From positions 69,883 through 133,882 of the forward strand of contig JBAYIS010000007.1 of NCBI GenBank assembly GCA_041665525.1: a stretch of 64,000 nt of DNA, written 5' to 3'. The position numbers were made by a program, and so were the translations under genes. Under the pieces are notes generated by a model. The model was not told where the DNA came from. It did not search any database and saw nothing but the letters and a program-made list of their open reading frames with translations. The DNA comes from UBA8401 sp041665525. Lineage in GTDB: Bacteria > Bacteroidota > Ignavibacteria > UBA10030 > UBA8401. This document shows positions 8,476 through 16,514 of the stretch, in pieces. Every line of letters begins with the position of its first letter. The stretch's first letter is position 1.

Positions 8476-11463
8476 TTAAAAATTGATTTCAAAACCGAAC
8501 TCGATCCGCCGCGGTTCGGAATACCATGTCGGACGCGCGTCAACTTCGTTCAGCGTGAACAATCCTTCCTGCCGAAGTTTATTCCGCAGCAATTCCTCAT
8601 CCCGAATGCTGCGGGCATTGTATGTGGCCCGTCCGGTGGAAGAATATACCTGCACTTCATTGGCGATATCGAACACATTGTTCATCTTCAGAAACAGTGT
8701 CGTCTGTATATCCGCAAGCGTCAGCATCTTTTGTGCTTTCAAGTCCAGATTCCACTGCGTCGGCTTTCGTTCTGCATTCAAGAATTCCCGGACGGCGATA
8801 TCCTTCCGTTCGACAAACACAGGTGTAAACGGCAGTCCGTTCGAGAATGAACCGATGAATGATAAACTCCAGTCAGATACTTCCTGGAATGTCAGCACGG
8901 CATTCAGCGTATGCGTCTGGTCCCAGTCCAGCGAAATAATCTTTCGTTCGATAAATTCCACCGGTTCACCGCCGATACTTGTGGATGTTTGAATCAACTG
9001 GATGAATTCCGGATCCGAAGAACTTCCTTTCGCAATCTGCAGGCTGTAATTCACGAATCCGGTGATGAATCCGTTTCCTCCGTACCGCAGCGCCAGTGTT
9101 AATCCACGAACATTTCCGTAATCGCGGTTGATGTACCGGTAGTACGAAACGTTGTCAACAGTGGAAAGTGCTTCGATACCGAGAAGGTTTTTCACATCCT
9201 TATAAAACGCCGTGATATCAATCGCAACATCCTCCGTTAATCCCTGCTGTAATCCGATCTCATAGGCAATGGTCCGTTCGGGTTTGAGTGTTGCATTGCC
9301 GAGCGTCAGATTTTCCAATTGGAGTGCGGTCAACACATGGATCGGTTCATTATAGAGTTTCTGGAAACTGGGCATCTGGAAGAAATGTCCGTAGGCAACG
9401 TGAAAGACTCCTGTTACGGAGACCGGGAATGACAGACCGAAGCGAGGACTTAACTGAAACTGCCAGGGAGCATCTTTCAGATTCACATTACTGCCGAGTG
9501 AGTACGATTCCACGCGCGGGTTGTCGATCACTTTTTCATTCGGCTGGAATGCATCCAAACGAACTCCGAGATTCATGATGACATCACCTAACTCAACCTT
9601 GTCCTGCATGTACGCTGCAACCTCCAGCGGACGGATGGTATAATCACGGTACCGCGTTACCTCACTGTCTGCCACAGCGCGATAGCGTTGTATACTCAAT
9701 GTATCCCAGTAGTTCGTCATAGCAGACCAATAATCGGTCCACGACAATGTATTCCCTTTGATTGTGGTGGTCCACTGTTTTTCGCTCCAGTCATCCGTTT
9801 CAACCGGTCCCCGCGAATAGGTATTAATCTCATGCTGCTTCACTTCAAATCCCAATTTAATGAACTGCGATCTGTCTGCTTGCCAGTTAGCATCACCGTT
9901 GATGAGAAACAGTTTCCGATAATTCTTTGCATCATCTCCACGGTAGATTCCGCCGGTAGTGCCGAGCGAAAATCCCTCCGAGGAAGAAGAGATCGGCTGA
10001 ATGCCCGCGTCACCCGGGAAGCGCGCTATCCGGTTATCTTTTCGGTAATAGGAATCATCGTGATTATATTGATACGATGCTCGAATATTATAGAAGAACT
10101 TTTCTGAAGGCGTATGAGCAAATGAAAAAAATTGGTGGGCCGACTGCGATACGGACGTCGAAGCTTCATCCGGTTGAAACCGTCTGCTTGATCCGCCGCC
10201 GCGTGATTCCCCTGTTGCGTAGAACAATTGATAGGAAAGCCGGAGATCGGAAGAGAAAAAATAGTCGAGCTTGCCATGAAGAGAAAGATTCTGCGACGTC
10301 GTTAATGGTCCCAAGGAACCGTCCCCCGTCGAAAGGGAATCGGGAATATTGATCGCGCCGGATTGCTGCGTTGCGGAAAAATGTTCGCCGTACCAACGCT
10401 GATAGGCGGCAATTTTCCATCCGTCCAATGCGGTAAACCGTTTTTCATACCACTGGTAACTCTCCTCGTTCTGCAGCCTGCCGGAAAGAAAGAAGCTGAG
10501 TGTTTTTGGAATGATCGGACCGGTGAGGCTCAACTGAATATCGCGATTGGCAAAAGGATCGATTTTATTGATGCCGATAAAAGTAGAGGTGTTGGTACTG
10601 TACCACTCCCCTGTCTGTGCGCGCAGATTGAACGTAAATGATTCGGCGGCTGATTTTGTTACGATGTTCACGATGCCGGATTGTGCGGCGCCGTATTCTG
10701 CGTTGAACGTTCCGCTGATCACTTCCACCTGCTGCACCACCGAATTTTCGATCTGCACATTATTTCCGCCATCCTGACTGAATGCATTCGTCACATTCAC
10801 GCCGTCAATAATATAGCCGACTTCACGGGCGCGGCCGCCGCGAAAGTGAAGCGCGCCGTCATTTCCATGCACTACACCGGCTTGCAATGCGATCACTTCG
10901 CCGACCTCCGTCACCGGCATCGCTTCGATCTGTCCGGATGAGACCACTGCAGCAGAAAATGTCCTATCCTTTGTTACAATGGGAACATCCGCCTGAACAA
11001 GAACAACGTCCATTTGAATATTGTCGGCCACCAATTGAACATCCCGCTTCGCTGTCAGATCAACATTTACTTCAATGTCCCGTACAGTAATGCTGTGATA
11101 TCCGATGAAACTGATCAGCAACGTGTATTTCCCCGGCGCCAGATTGATCAGTGAAAAGTAACCTTCCGGATCGCACACGGTTCCGCGGGATGTCCCCGCG
11201 ATCTGCACAGTAGCACCAACGAGCGCTTCTCCGTTGCTCTTATCCGTGATCCGGCCGCTAATCTTTCCGGTGGTACCAGCATCAAGAGAACAAACAATCA
11301 TTGAGGAAAACACAATTAAAAGACTGCATCGATGTAACAAAGTCTGCAATGCATTGTGCGTCACAGTTCGGAAATAACAGATGAGAGGTTTCACAGTACT
11401 TTTCGTTTGAGGATGATAAAATACTTCGTGACTGATGTGCACACGGCAGCACAAATTTTTCAA
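8476..11463 (-). CDS. TonB-dependent receptor with carboxypeptidase-like regulatory domain
   Basis: The longest reading frame is 995 residues. After a hydrophobic signal segment ('SLLIVFSSMIVCSLDAG', about residues 47-63) comes a CarboxypepD_reg-like domain ('GKISGRITDKSNGEALVGATV'). The TonB plug ('HFRGGRAREVGYIIDGVNVT', about 200-270) and a long beta-barrel ending in 'RRIEFGFEINF' follow. It is an outer-membrane active transporter energised by TonB/ExbBD. No SusD gene is adjacent. The annotated start is a TTG without a good ribosome-binding site; in-frame GTG codons nearer the signal segment (before KPLICYF or THNALQ) are as likely, so the N-terminal 25-35 residues are uncertain. The stop overlaps a possible upstream start of the next gene (TAATG). 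Confidence 0.9.
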   Translation of the reverse strand: MKNLCCRVHISHEVFYHPQTKSTVKPLICYFRTVTHNALQTLLHRCSLLIVFSSMIVCSLDAGTTGKISGRITDKSNGEALVGATVQIAGTSRGTVCDPEGYFSLINLAPGKYTLLISFIGYHSITVRDIEVNVDLTAKRDVQLVADNIQMDVVLVQADVPIVTKDRTFSAAVVSSGQIEAMPVTEVGEVIALQAGVVHGNDGALHFRGGRAREVGYIIDGVNVTNAFSQDGGNNVQIENSVVQQVEVISGTFNAEYGAAQSGIVNIVTKSAAESFTFNLRAQTGEWYSTNTSTFIGINKIDPFANRDIQLSLTGPIIPKTLSFFLSGRLQNEESYQWYEKRFTALDGWKIAAYQRWYGEHFSATQQSGAINIPDSLSTGDGSLGPLTTSQNLSLHGKLDYFFSSDLRLSYQLFYATGESRGGGSSRRFQPDEASTSVSQSAHQFFSFAHTPSEKFFYNIRASYQYNHDDSYYRKDNRIARFPGDAGIQPISSSSEGFSLGTTGGIYRGDDAKNYRKLFLINGDANWQADRSQFIKLGFEVKQHEINTYSRGPVETDDWSEKQWTTTIKGNTLSWTDYWSAMTNYWDTLSIQRYRAVADSEVTRYRDYTIRPLEVAAYMQDKVELGDVIMNLGVRLDAFQPNEKVIDNPRVESYSLGSNVNLKDAPWQFQLSPRFGLSFPVSVTGVFHVAYGHFFQMPSFQKLYNEPIHVLTALQLENLTLGNATLKPERTIAYEIGLQQGLTEDVAIDITAFYKDVKNLLGIEALSTVDNVSYYRYINRDYGNVRGLTLALRYGGNGFITGFVNYSLQIAKGSSSDPEFIQLIQTSTSIGGEPVEFIERKIISLDWDQTHTLNAVLTFQEVSDWSLSFIGSFSNGLPFTPVFVERKDIAVREFLNAERKPTQWNLDLKAQKMLTLADIQTTLFLKMNNVFDIANEVQVYSSTGRATYNARSIRDEELLRNKLRQEGLFTLNEVDARPTWYSEPRRIEFGFEINF

Positions 11464-11492
11464 TGCTGATTAGTGCACAGAAGTTCGTTTAG

Positions 11493-11538
11493 ATATTACC
11501 CTTTTGTGCACGAATGAACAATCCCACGTACGTGGTAT
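11493..11538 (-). promoter_or_regulatory. Regulon site 2: palindrome plus promoter of the TonB receptor operon
   Basis: CCACGTACGTGG lies at 11524-11535. On the minus strand it is followed by a -35 TTGTTC (11516-11521), 17 bp, and a -10 TAATAT (11493-11498). Flanking bases match site 4 over about 28 positions with only two differences, so conservation extends beyond the palindrome into the -35 element. Confidence 0.8.
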
Positions 11539-11559
11539 CTTACCAGAGGGAGGGAAACG

Positions 11560-11601
11560 AAAAAAGGAAAACCGGTCCTGAACGGTCGGCTTTCCTTTTT
11601 T
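11560..11601 (-). terminator. Intrinsic terminator after the EEP hydrolase gene
   Basis: An 11-bp arm of A6GGAAA (11560-11570) pairs with TTTCCTTTTTT (11591-11601), with a further CCG/CGG pairing inside. Read on the minus strand the hairpin ends in a T-run, so it closes the kinase-regulator-hydrolase unit just before the TonB operon promoter. Confidence 0.75.
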
Positions 11602-11614
11602 GATAAGTGGTCAA

Positions 11615-12490
11615 TTAAAACACAATTTCCGCAATAACAGGATAGTGATCGGAGGGAAGAAATCCGTCAAACGAATCCGAAAGCGTACCGTGAGACAATA
11701 CCGATATTCCCTTTTTGACAAAAATGAAATCGATCGGTGCGACAGGTTTGGCATTGATATCGAACGCGGTAAATGTTCCGCGCGGTCCATGCGGAGATTT
11801 TTGAGAAATTGTCCGAGTATCCACAAGCCGGACCGAGAACGTGGTATCATCGGAAGAAATGATCTTATATGGTTCGGAGTTCGGCTCGGAATTAAAGTCA
11901 CCGGTAAGAATAACGGGGAATGATTCGCAAACAGTCTGGATTCTCTGTTTTATGAGTTTTGCACTTTCCGCACGGGCAATCTTGCCCTCGTTATCCAGAT
12001 GAGTATTGAACATGAAGAAGATGGTATTGGTCCGTTTGTCCTTCAATTTTCCATAGGTTACGATCCGTTGGTATGCGGCATCCCACCCTAATCCGGGACG
12101 GTCCGGAGTCTGCGAACACCAAAACGTTGCAGTCATAAGCGTGTCAAACTTTTCTTTTTTGTAGAGAACTGCGGAGAATTCCCCGCCATCCTTGCCGTCA
12201 TCCCTGCCAACGCCAAACCAACCGAACTCCGGCAGTTCTCGCACGATATAATTGAGCTGATGCTTCTGTACTTCCTGGAATCCAATAAGATCCGCCTTGT
12301 GAAAACGTATCATACTCACGAGATGTTCTTTTCTATTCTTCCACATGTTGGGACCATCATTCGGACTGTCCAAGCGGATATTGAAGGTCATGACACGGAC
12401 CGGTTTGTCGAGTGAATCGGCACCGCCAAACATGAGAAGAATCAAGAATATCACAACACTTCGCACCAGCGTGGGGCGGAAATTTTTCAT
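11615..12490 (-). CDS. Secreted endonuclease/exonuclease/phosphatase (EEP) family hydrolase
   Basis: The protein is 291 residues from the ATG at 12490. A signal-like segment ('VRSVVIFLILLMFGGADS') leads into the EEP fold. Metal-binding and catalytic motifs are visible: 'VMTFNIRLD' at the start, 'DLIGFQEVQ' (catalytic Glu), 'VILTGDFNSEP' (Asp/Asn) and the terminal 'PSDHYPVIAEI' (Asp-His). Secreted EEP proteins of this type hydrolyse phosphodiesters (nucleic acids, phospholipids or inositol phosphates); the exact substrate is not determinable. It lies 31 nt after the response regulator stop and upstream of a terminator, so it is probably the last gene of the signalling operon. This is odd for a two-component unit and suggests a role in releasing the sensed nutrient or phosphate. 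Confidence 0.85.
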   Translation of the reverse strand: MKNFRPTLVRSVVIFLILLMFGGADSLDKPVRVMTFNIRLDSPNDGPNMWKNRKEHLVSMIRFHKADLIGFQEVQKHQLNYIVRELPEFGWFGVGRDDGKDGGEFSAVLYKKEKFDTLMTATFWCSQTPDRPGLGWDAAYQRIVTYGKLKDKRTNTIFFMFNTHLDNEGKIARAESAKLIKQRIQTVCESFPVILTGDFNSEPNSEPYKIISSDDTTFSVRLVDTRTISQKSPHGPRGTFTAFDINAKPVAPIDFIFVKKGISVLSHGTLSDSFDGFLPSDHYPVIAEIVF

Positions 12491-12521
12491 AATAAGGAAT
12501 TCCAATGCGTCCGGTGAATGT

Positions 12522-13190
12522 TTACAGCAAATTTTCTTTGTAGGCTTTGGATACTGCACCCGAACGGGTGTTGACATGCAGTTTGGTGTAGATGTTCTTT
12601 AGATGAGTGCTGACGGTGTGAAAACTCAGGAACAACTTGTCCGCGATCTGCTGTTTGGTCAGCCCGGCAACCATCCGTTGAAGAATCTCTTTTTCCCGTT
12701 CGGTTAGACCGTAATCAGATTTCTTCGGCTTGAACTGTGCGAACATTTCCAGCACCTTTCGAGCGATCGGCATATTCATCGGAGCGCCGCCGGCCAGCAC
12801 TTCCTTGATCGAATCAATGATCTTTTCCGGCGACGAATCCTTCAGCAGGTATCCGGAAACACCTGCACACAATGCCTTGAACACTTTGTCATTATCATCG
12901 TACACGGTCAGGATAATGATATGGATGGACGGGATCAACGATTTGAACTTCTCAATACCGTCCAGTCCGCTCATACCCGGCAAACCTATATCCAGCAAGA
13001 TCACATTCGGTGCGGTGTCTGCATCAAGGAGATCCAGCGCATCTTCACACGTGCCGAATGTTTCGGGACACTGCATGCCTGCCGTCCTGTTAATCAGGCC
13101 GGAGAGGGATTTCCGGTACCGAAGATTATCTTCTATGACCCATATGGTAATCGGTTTGCCCACCGCATCCTTTGGTACACTCTGTTTCAT
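12522..13190 (-). CDS. NarL/FixJ-type response regulator
   Basis: The protein is 222 residues from the ATG at 13190; a TTG start at 13217 with AGGAA 5 nt upstream would add nine residues and cannot be excluded. The receiver domain (about 12-130) shows the acidic pair 'VIEDN', the phosphorylated Asp in 'VILLDIGLPGMSG', the Thr/Ser switch 'IILTVYDD' and the Lys in 'LLKDSSPEK'. The C-terminal LuxR/NarL helix-turn-helix is 'LTEREKEILQRMVAGLTKQQIA'. It is the cognate partner of the kinase encoded immediately upstream. Dimeric NarL-type proteins bind inverted repeats, which fits the palindromes in front of three nearby units. Confidence 0.93.
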   Translation of the reverse strand: MKQSVPKDAVGKPITIWVIEDNLRYRKSLSGLINRTAGMQCPETFGTCEDALDLLDADTAPNVILLDIGLPGMSGLDGIEKFKSLIPSIHIIILTVYDDNDKVFKALCAGVSGYLLKDSSPEKIIDSIKEVLAGGAPMNMPIARKVLEMFAQFKPKKSDYGLTEREKEILQRMVAGLTKQQIADKLFLSFHTVSTHLKNIYTKLHVNTRSGAVSKAYKENLL

Positions 13191-13239
13191 ACACTCACAC
13201 TTCAATTGAAAGTACAATCAATTCCTGTTGTACGCTATA

Positions 13240-13251
13240 CCACGTACGTGT
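13240..13251. promoter_or_regulatory. Regulon site 3: palindrome core between kinase and regulator genes
   Basis: CACGTACGTG (13241-13250), with the flank ATACC on the plus-strand left side, matches the core of the other three sites. It abuts the kinase stop codon and sits 50 nt before the regulator ATG. Unlike the others it has no -35/-10 at the fixed distance on either strand, so it may serve internal autoregulation or be a weak or decoy site. Confidence 0.5.
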
Positions 13252-16200
13252 CATTTTCTTATCGGAATCCGCAGTACAACACGGGTTCCTTTTCCTTCAG
13301 TGCTATTCAACTCCAACTGCGCACCGATCTTTTCCGAACGGTGGAACATATTCAAAAGGCCGTTGTTTTTACTTACCTGATCGGTATTGAAACCGATGCC
13401 ATTATCCTGTATCACAATCTGCAATTGTCCGCCATCCTTGTGAAGAGTGATATCACACTGCGCCGCACCGGAGTGCCGGATGACATTCGTTAACGCTTCT
13501 TTATAGATGAGGAAGATATGACGCCGCACTTCCAGGTCCAGTGCGTCGAGACGAATTTCCGGAGACGCAGCGAAGGTCCATTGAATTCCAATAAGCAGTT
13601 TCGCAGCTGTCTCCTTCATTTTAAAGACAATATCTTCTCCAATGTCATTCTTTGGATTGATGAACCAGACAATATCCCGCATCGCTTCAACTGTTTCTTT
13701 TGCAGTTTTGCTGATATCGGTGGTGAGTTCACGGTCCGTACCGGTCAACGAAGGACTTTGCAGCAGTGCCTGGCTATCCACACTGATGCTGCTCAAGTTG
13801 CTGCCGATCTCGTCATGAAGATCGCTGGAGATATTGAATCGAATCCGTTCAATCTTGATAAGTTGCTGAACTCTATAATTATAGAGAACGACAATCGTTG
13901 CCAACAGTGCGATCAACACCAGCACCTTAAACCACCAGGACATCCACCAGGCGGGAAGAATGACGATCTTCAGCGCCGTCGGTTTTCCCCACTTCCCGTC
14001 TGCATTGTTCGCTTTCACATAGAAATAGTATGTCCCCTGCGCAATATTGGTATAATATGCCGTCCGCCGTGCGGCAGAATTGACCCACTGCGGATCTACA
14101 CCTTTCAACATATACGCAAATTGGTGTTTTTGCAGCGGCGCAAGGTCCAGCACGATGAATTCGATCGAGAAAAAGTTCTGATCGTACCGAAGTTCGATCT
14201 CTTTTTCCGCATCGCGGGATTGTTGCAGCGGAGTCTCTTTATCGAATATTTTAAACGACGTAATGGTTGTACGGGGAGCCGTCATATCGATGCGAATGGA
14301 ATCGGGATGGAATGAAACAAAGCCGTTCATTCCTCCAAAATACATTACACCATTTGCATTCTTGAAACTGCTTCGCCAATTGAATTGATTATGCACAAGT
14401 CCATCCGCTTCGTCGTACACACGAAACGTTTCGGCCGACGGATCAAATTTTGATAATCCGTTCATTGTGCTGATCCAAAGAAATCCGCGGGAGTCCTCCA
14501 GAATTCCGAATACTACATCATTCGGCAAGCCATCGAAGAGAGAGTATTGCCGGAACTGTTCTGTTTTCTTATCAAATCTGTTGAATCCGTTGCTATGTGT
14601 TCCAATCCAAAGAAAACCACGCGAATCTTCGATGATTGTTGTTACTTTACTGGAACTGATGCTATAGGGATCTTTCTCGTCCGGCATATACTGTTTCAGT
14701 ACTTTTCGGACTGGATCATACCGGAACAGTCCATCCAGCCAAGTGCCAATCCAAATATTCCCCTCGTGGTCTTCATACAGCGCGTTCGGAGAAAATGTTG
14801 CCGGTAACGTATCGGCAGCATTTTCCACCGTTGGGCGATATGTCCGAAACGTCCCGCGTAACCGATCAAAGAGTTGCAAACCGTCGTTGGTGGCGACAAG
14901 AAATTCACCGTTTTTTGTTTCCAGAACCTGTTGAACCCAGTCCGACCGAAGACTGAAACTATTGTTGTGCTCATGCCGATAATGCGTAAAGGTGTTTGAT
15001 GAAGCGACAAATTTATTCAGGCCTGCATTCTGTGTTCCGATCCACATCGTGCCGGATCGATCTCCATATATTGACGTGACAGCATTGCCGCTCAACGAAT
15101 TCGGATCTGCATCGTTGTGGATGAATGACTCTTTTCTTTTTGTTGCAAGAGATATCCGATCAAGTCCTCCGCCCGCCAATCCTACCCAGATGGCGTTCTT
15201 ATAATCTTCATACAGACTGCTGACGACTCTTCCACTGATGCTGGAAGGCCGCAACGGTAGATGTCTGTATTGATAGAACGGCTGGGTAACGGGAAGTTTT
15301 GCGATACCATCCTCCGTTCCAAACCACATGTTCTTTTCCCTGTCCTCATAGATCCAACGGATCCGATCCGAAACGATTGAAGTGGCATTGTCATTTTCAC
15401 GGCGGATATGAATGCTCTTGAACGAAGGAGTGCCAAAGTATTCCCACAGGAAGAGTCCAAGATAATCATACGTGCCAATCCACATCCTGCCATTTCTGTC
15501 TTTGACGATCTGGCTGACCGGCGATTTTAGATACGGAGATTGTTGGATCGGTAACTCAGGAATCGGTTTCCACATCCGCGTGACGAGGTCAAAACGATGA
15601 GCGCCGGACTGCGCACCAATCCATAAATGAGATTCGCCGTCGAACATGACGGTGAGAATATTATTATCGGCGGGAGATTGATTGCCGCCCAAAGTCCGTG
15701 GATGCGAACGAACCGATCCGGTTGCCGGATCGAATTCCAGTAATCCCGCATCGCCGGTGCCGATCCACAAATGACCAGCACGGTCTTCCGTAATACTGGT
15801 GACATTGTCCGATGGAAATGGAAAGTCTCTTGGCAGGTTCTTCCGGTAAGAACTATGTCCGTTCTTTTTCCCGCTCACTTTGTTCAGTCCGCCGTTGACG
15901 GTACCGTACCAGACATTTCCTTTGCTGTCTGCAAATATGGCCTGGATATAGGCATCATCATTTTGCACTGAATCGACACGGGTAAATATTTCCAAATGAG
16001 GGTCGAATGCACATAGTCCTTTCCCCCATGTTCCAATTAGCAGCGTTCCGTCAGGACTTTCCAGCAGCGCATTGACGTAATTTTCCGGAAGCGAGTTTTT
16101 ATCGGAAGGTTGATGCTTGAAGTGCTTAAACGATTGTCCGTCGTAACGGTTCAGACCGTCTTTGGTAGCCACCCACAGGAAACCATCGTTCGTTTGAAGA

Positions 16201-16337
16201 ATGTTATTAACGGAATTATTGGAAAGTCCATTCTCGATGGTAAATCGGTCAAACAGCATCGACCGGTCCTGCGCATGCGCCGGCAGACACAGTCCGTAGA
16301 TGATTATTGCAATAGGTACGATAGAACGGTAATTCAT
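13251..16337 (-). CDS. Propeller-type (Reg_prop/Y_Y_Y) sensor histidine kinase
   Basis: The protein is 1028 residues from the ATG at 16337; an upstream GTG adds six. A signal peptide ('IVPIAIIIYGLCLPAHAQ') is followed by about fourteen Reg_prop blades, each carrying a 'G.LWIGT..GLNRFD' type motif (about 30-700), making two seven-bladed periplasmic propellers. The Y_Y_Y domain (about 730-790) precedes one transmembrane helix ('WWFKVLVLIALLATIVVLY', about 800). A HisKA_3 dimerisation/phosphoacceptor segment ('SSDLHDEIGSNLSSI', His near 838) and an HATPase domain ('VIRHSG...', 'DNGIGF') complete it. The architecture equals the sensor half of hybrid two-component systems that detect oligosaccharides in Bacteroidota, but the receiver and DNA-binding parts are on a separate protein. 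It is co-transcribed with that regulator. Confidence 0.93.
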   Translation of the reverse strand: MNYRSIVPIAIIIYGLCLPAHAQDRSMLFDRFTIENGLSNNSVNNILQTNDGFLWVATKDGLNRYDGQSFKHFKHQPSDKNSLPENYVNALLESPDGTLLIGTWGKGLCAFDPHLEIFTRVDSVQNDDAYIQAIFADSKGNVWYGTVNGGLNKVSGKKNGHSSYRKNLPRDFPFPSDNVTSITEDRAGHLWIGTGDAGLLEFDPATGSVRSHPRTLGGNQSPADNNILTVMFDGESHLWIGAQSGAHRFDLVTRMWKPIPELPIQQSPYLKSPVSQIVKDRNGRMWIGTYDYLGLFLWEYFGTPSFKSIHIRRENDNATSIVSDRIRWIYEDREKNMWFGTEDGIAKLPVTQPFYQYRHLPLRPSSISGRVVSSLYEDYKNAIWVGLAGGGLDRISLATKRKESFIHNDADPNSLSGNAVTSIYGDRSGTMWIGTQNAGLNKFVASSNTFTHYRHEHNNSFSLRSDWVQQVLETKNGEFLVATNDGLQLFDRLRGTFRTYRPTVENAADTLPATFSPNALYEDHEGNIWIGTWLDGLFRYDPVRKVLKQYMPDEKDPYSISSSKVTTIIEDSRGFLWIGTHSNGFNRFDKKTEQFRQYSLFDGLPNDVVFGILEDSRGFLWISTMNGLSKFDPSAETFRVYDEADGLVHNQFNWRSSFKNANGVMYFGGMNGFVSFHPDSIRIDMTAPRTTITSFKIFDKETPLQQSRDAEKEIELRYDQNFFSIEFIVLDLAPLQKHQFAYMLKGVDPQWVNSAARRTAYYTNIAQGTYYFYVKANNADGKWGKPTALKIVILPAWWMSWWFKVLVLIALLATIVVLYNYRVQQLIKIERIRFNISSDLHDEIGSNLSSISVDSQALLQSPSLTGTDRELTTDISKTAKETVEAMRDIVWFINPKNDIGEDIVFKMKETAAKLLIGIQWTFAASPEIRLDALDLEVRRHIFLIYKEALTNVIRHSGAAQCDITLHKDGGQLQIVIQDNGIGFNTDQVSKNNGLLNMFHRSEKIGAQLELNSTEGKGTRVVLRIPIRK

Positions 16338-16514
16338 TGGAAGCCCGAAAATCACTGTTGGCGTTCAAAAAAGTTTTGAGAATTAACAGCATCATCCAGC
16401 ATATTCACATCACTGAACTGTAAATATCTGTCAGTACTGTAATGGACAGTAATTTTTGTTATGAACAGAGCCTGTCAAAATATCCGAATTCGCTCTTTTT
16501 GTTGGAGAGATTAG

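Noticed and set aside
13251..16337. Full hybrid two-component (HTCS) protein
   Set aside because: The protein ends after the HATPase domain; the receiver and helix-turn-helix are on the next gene.
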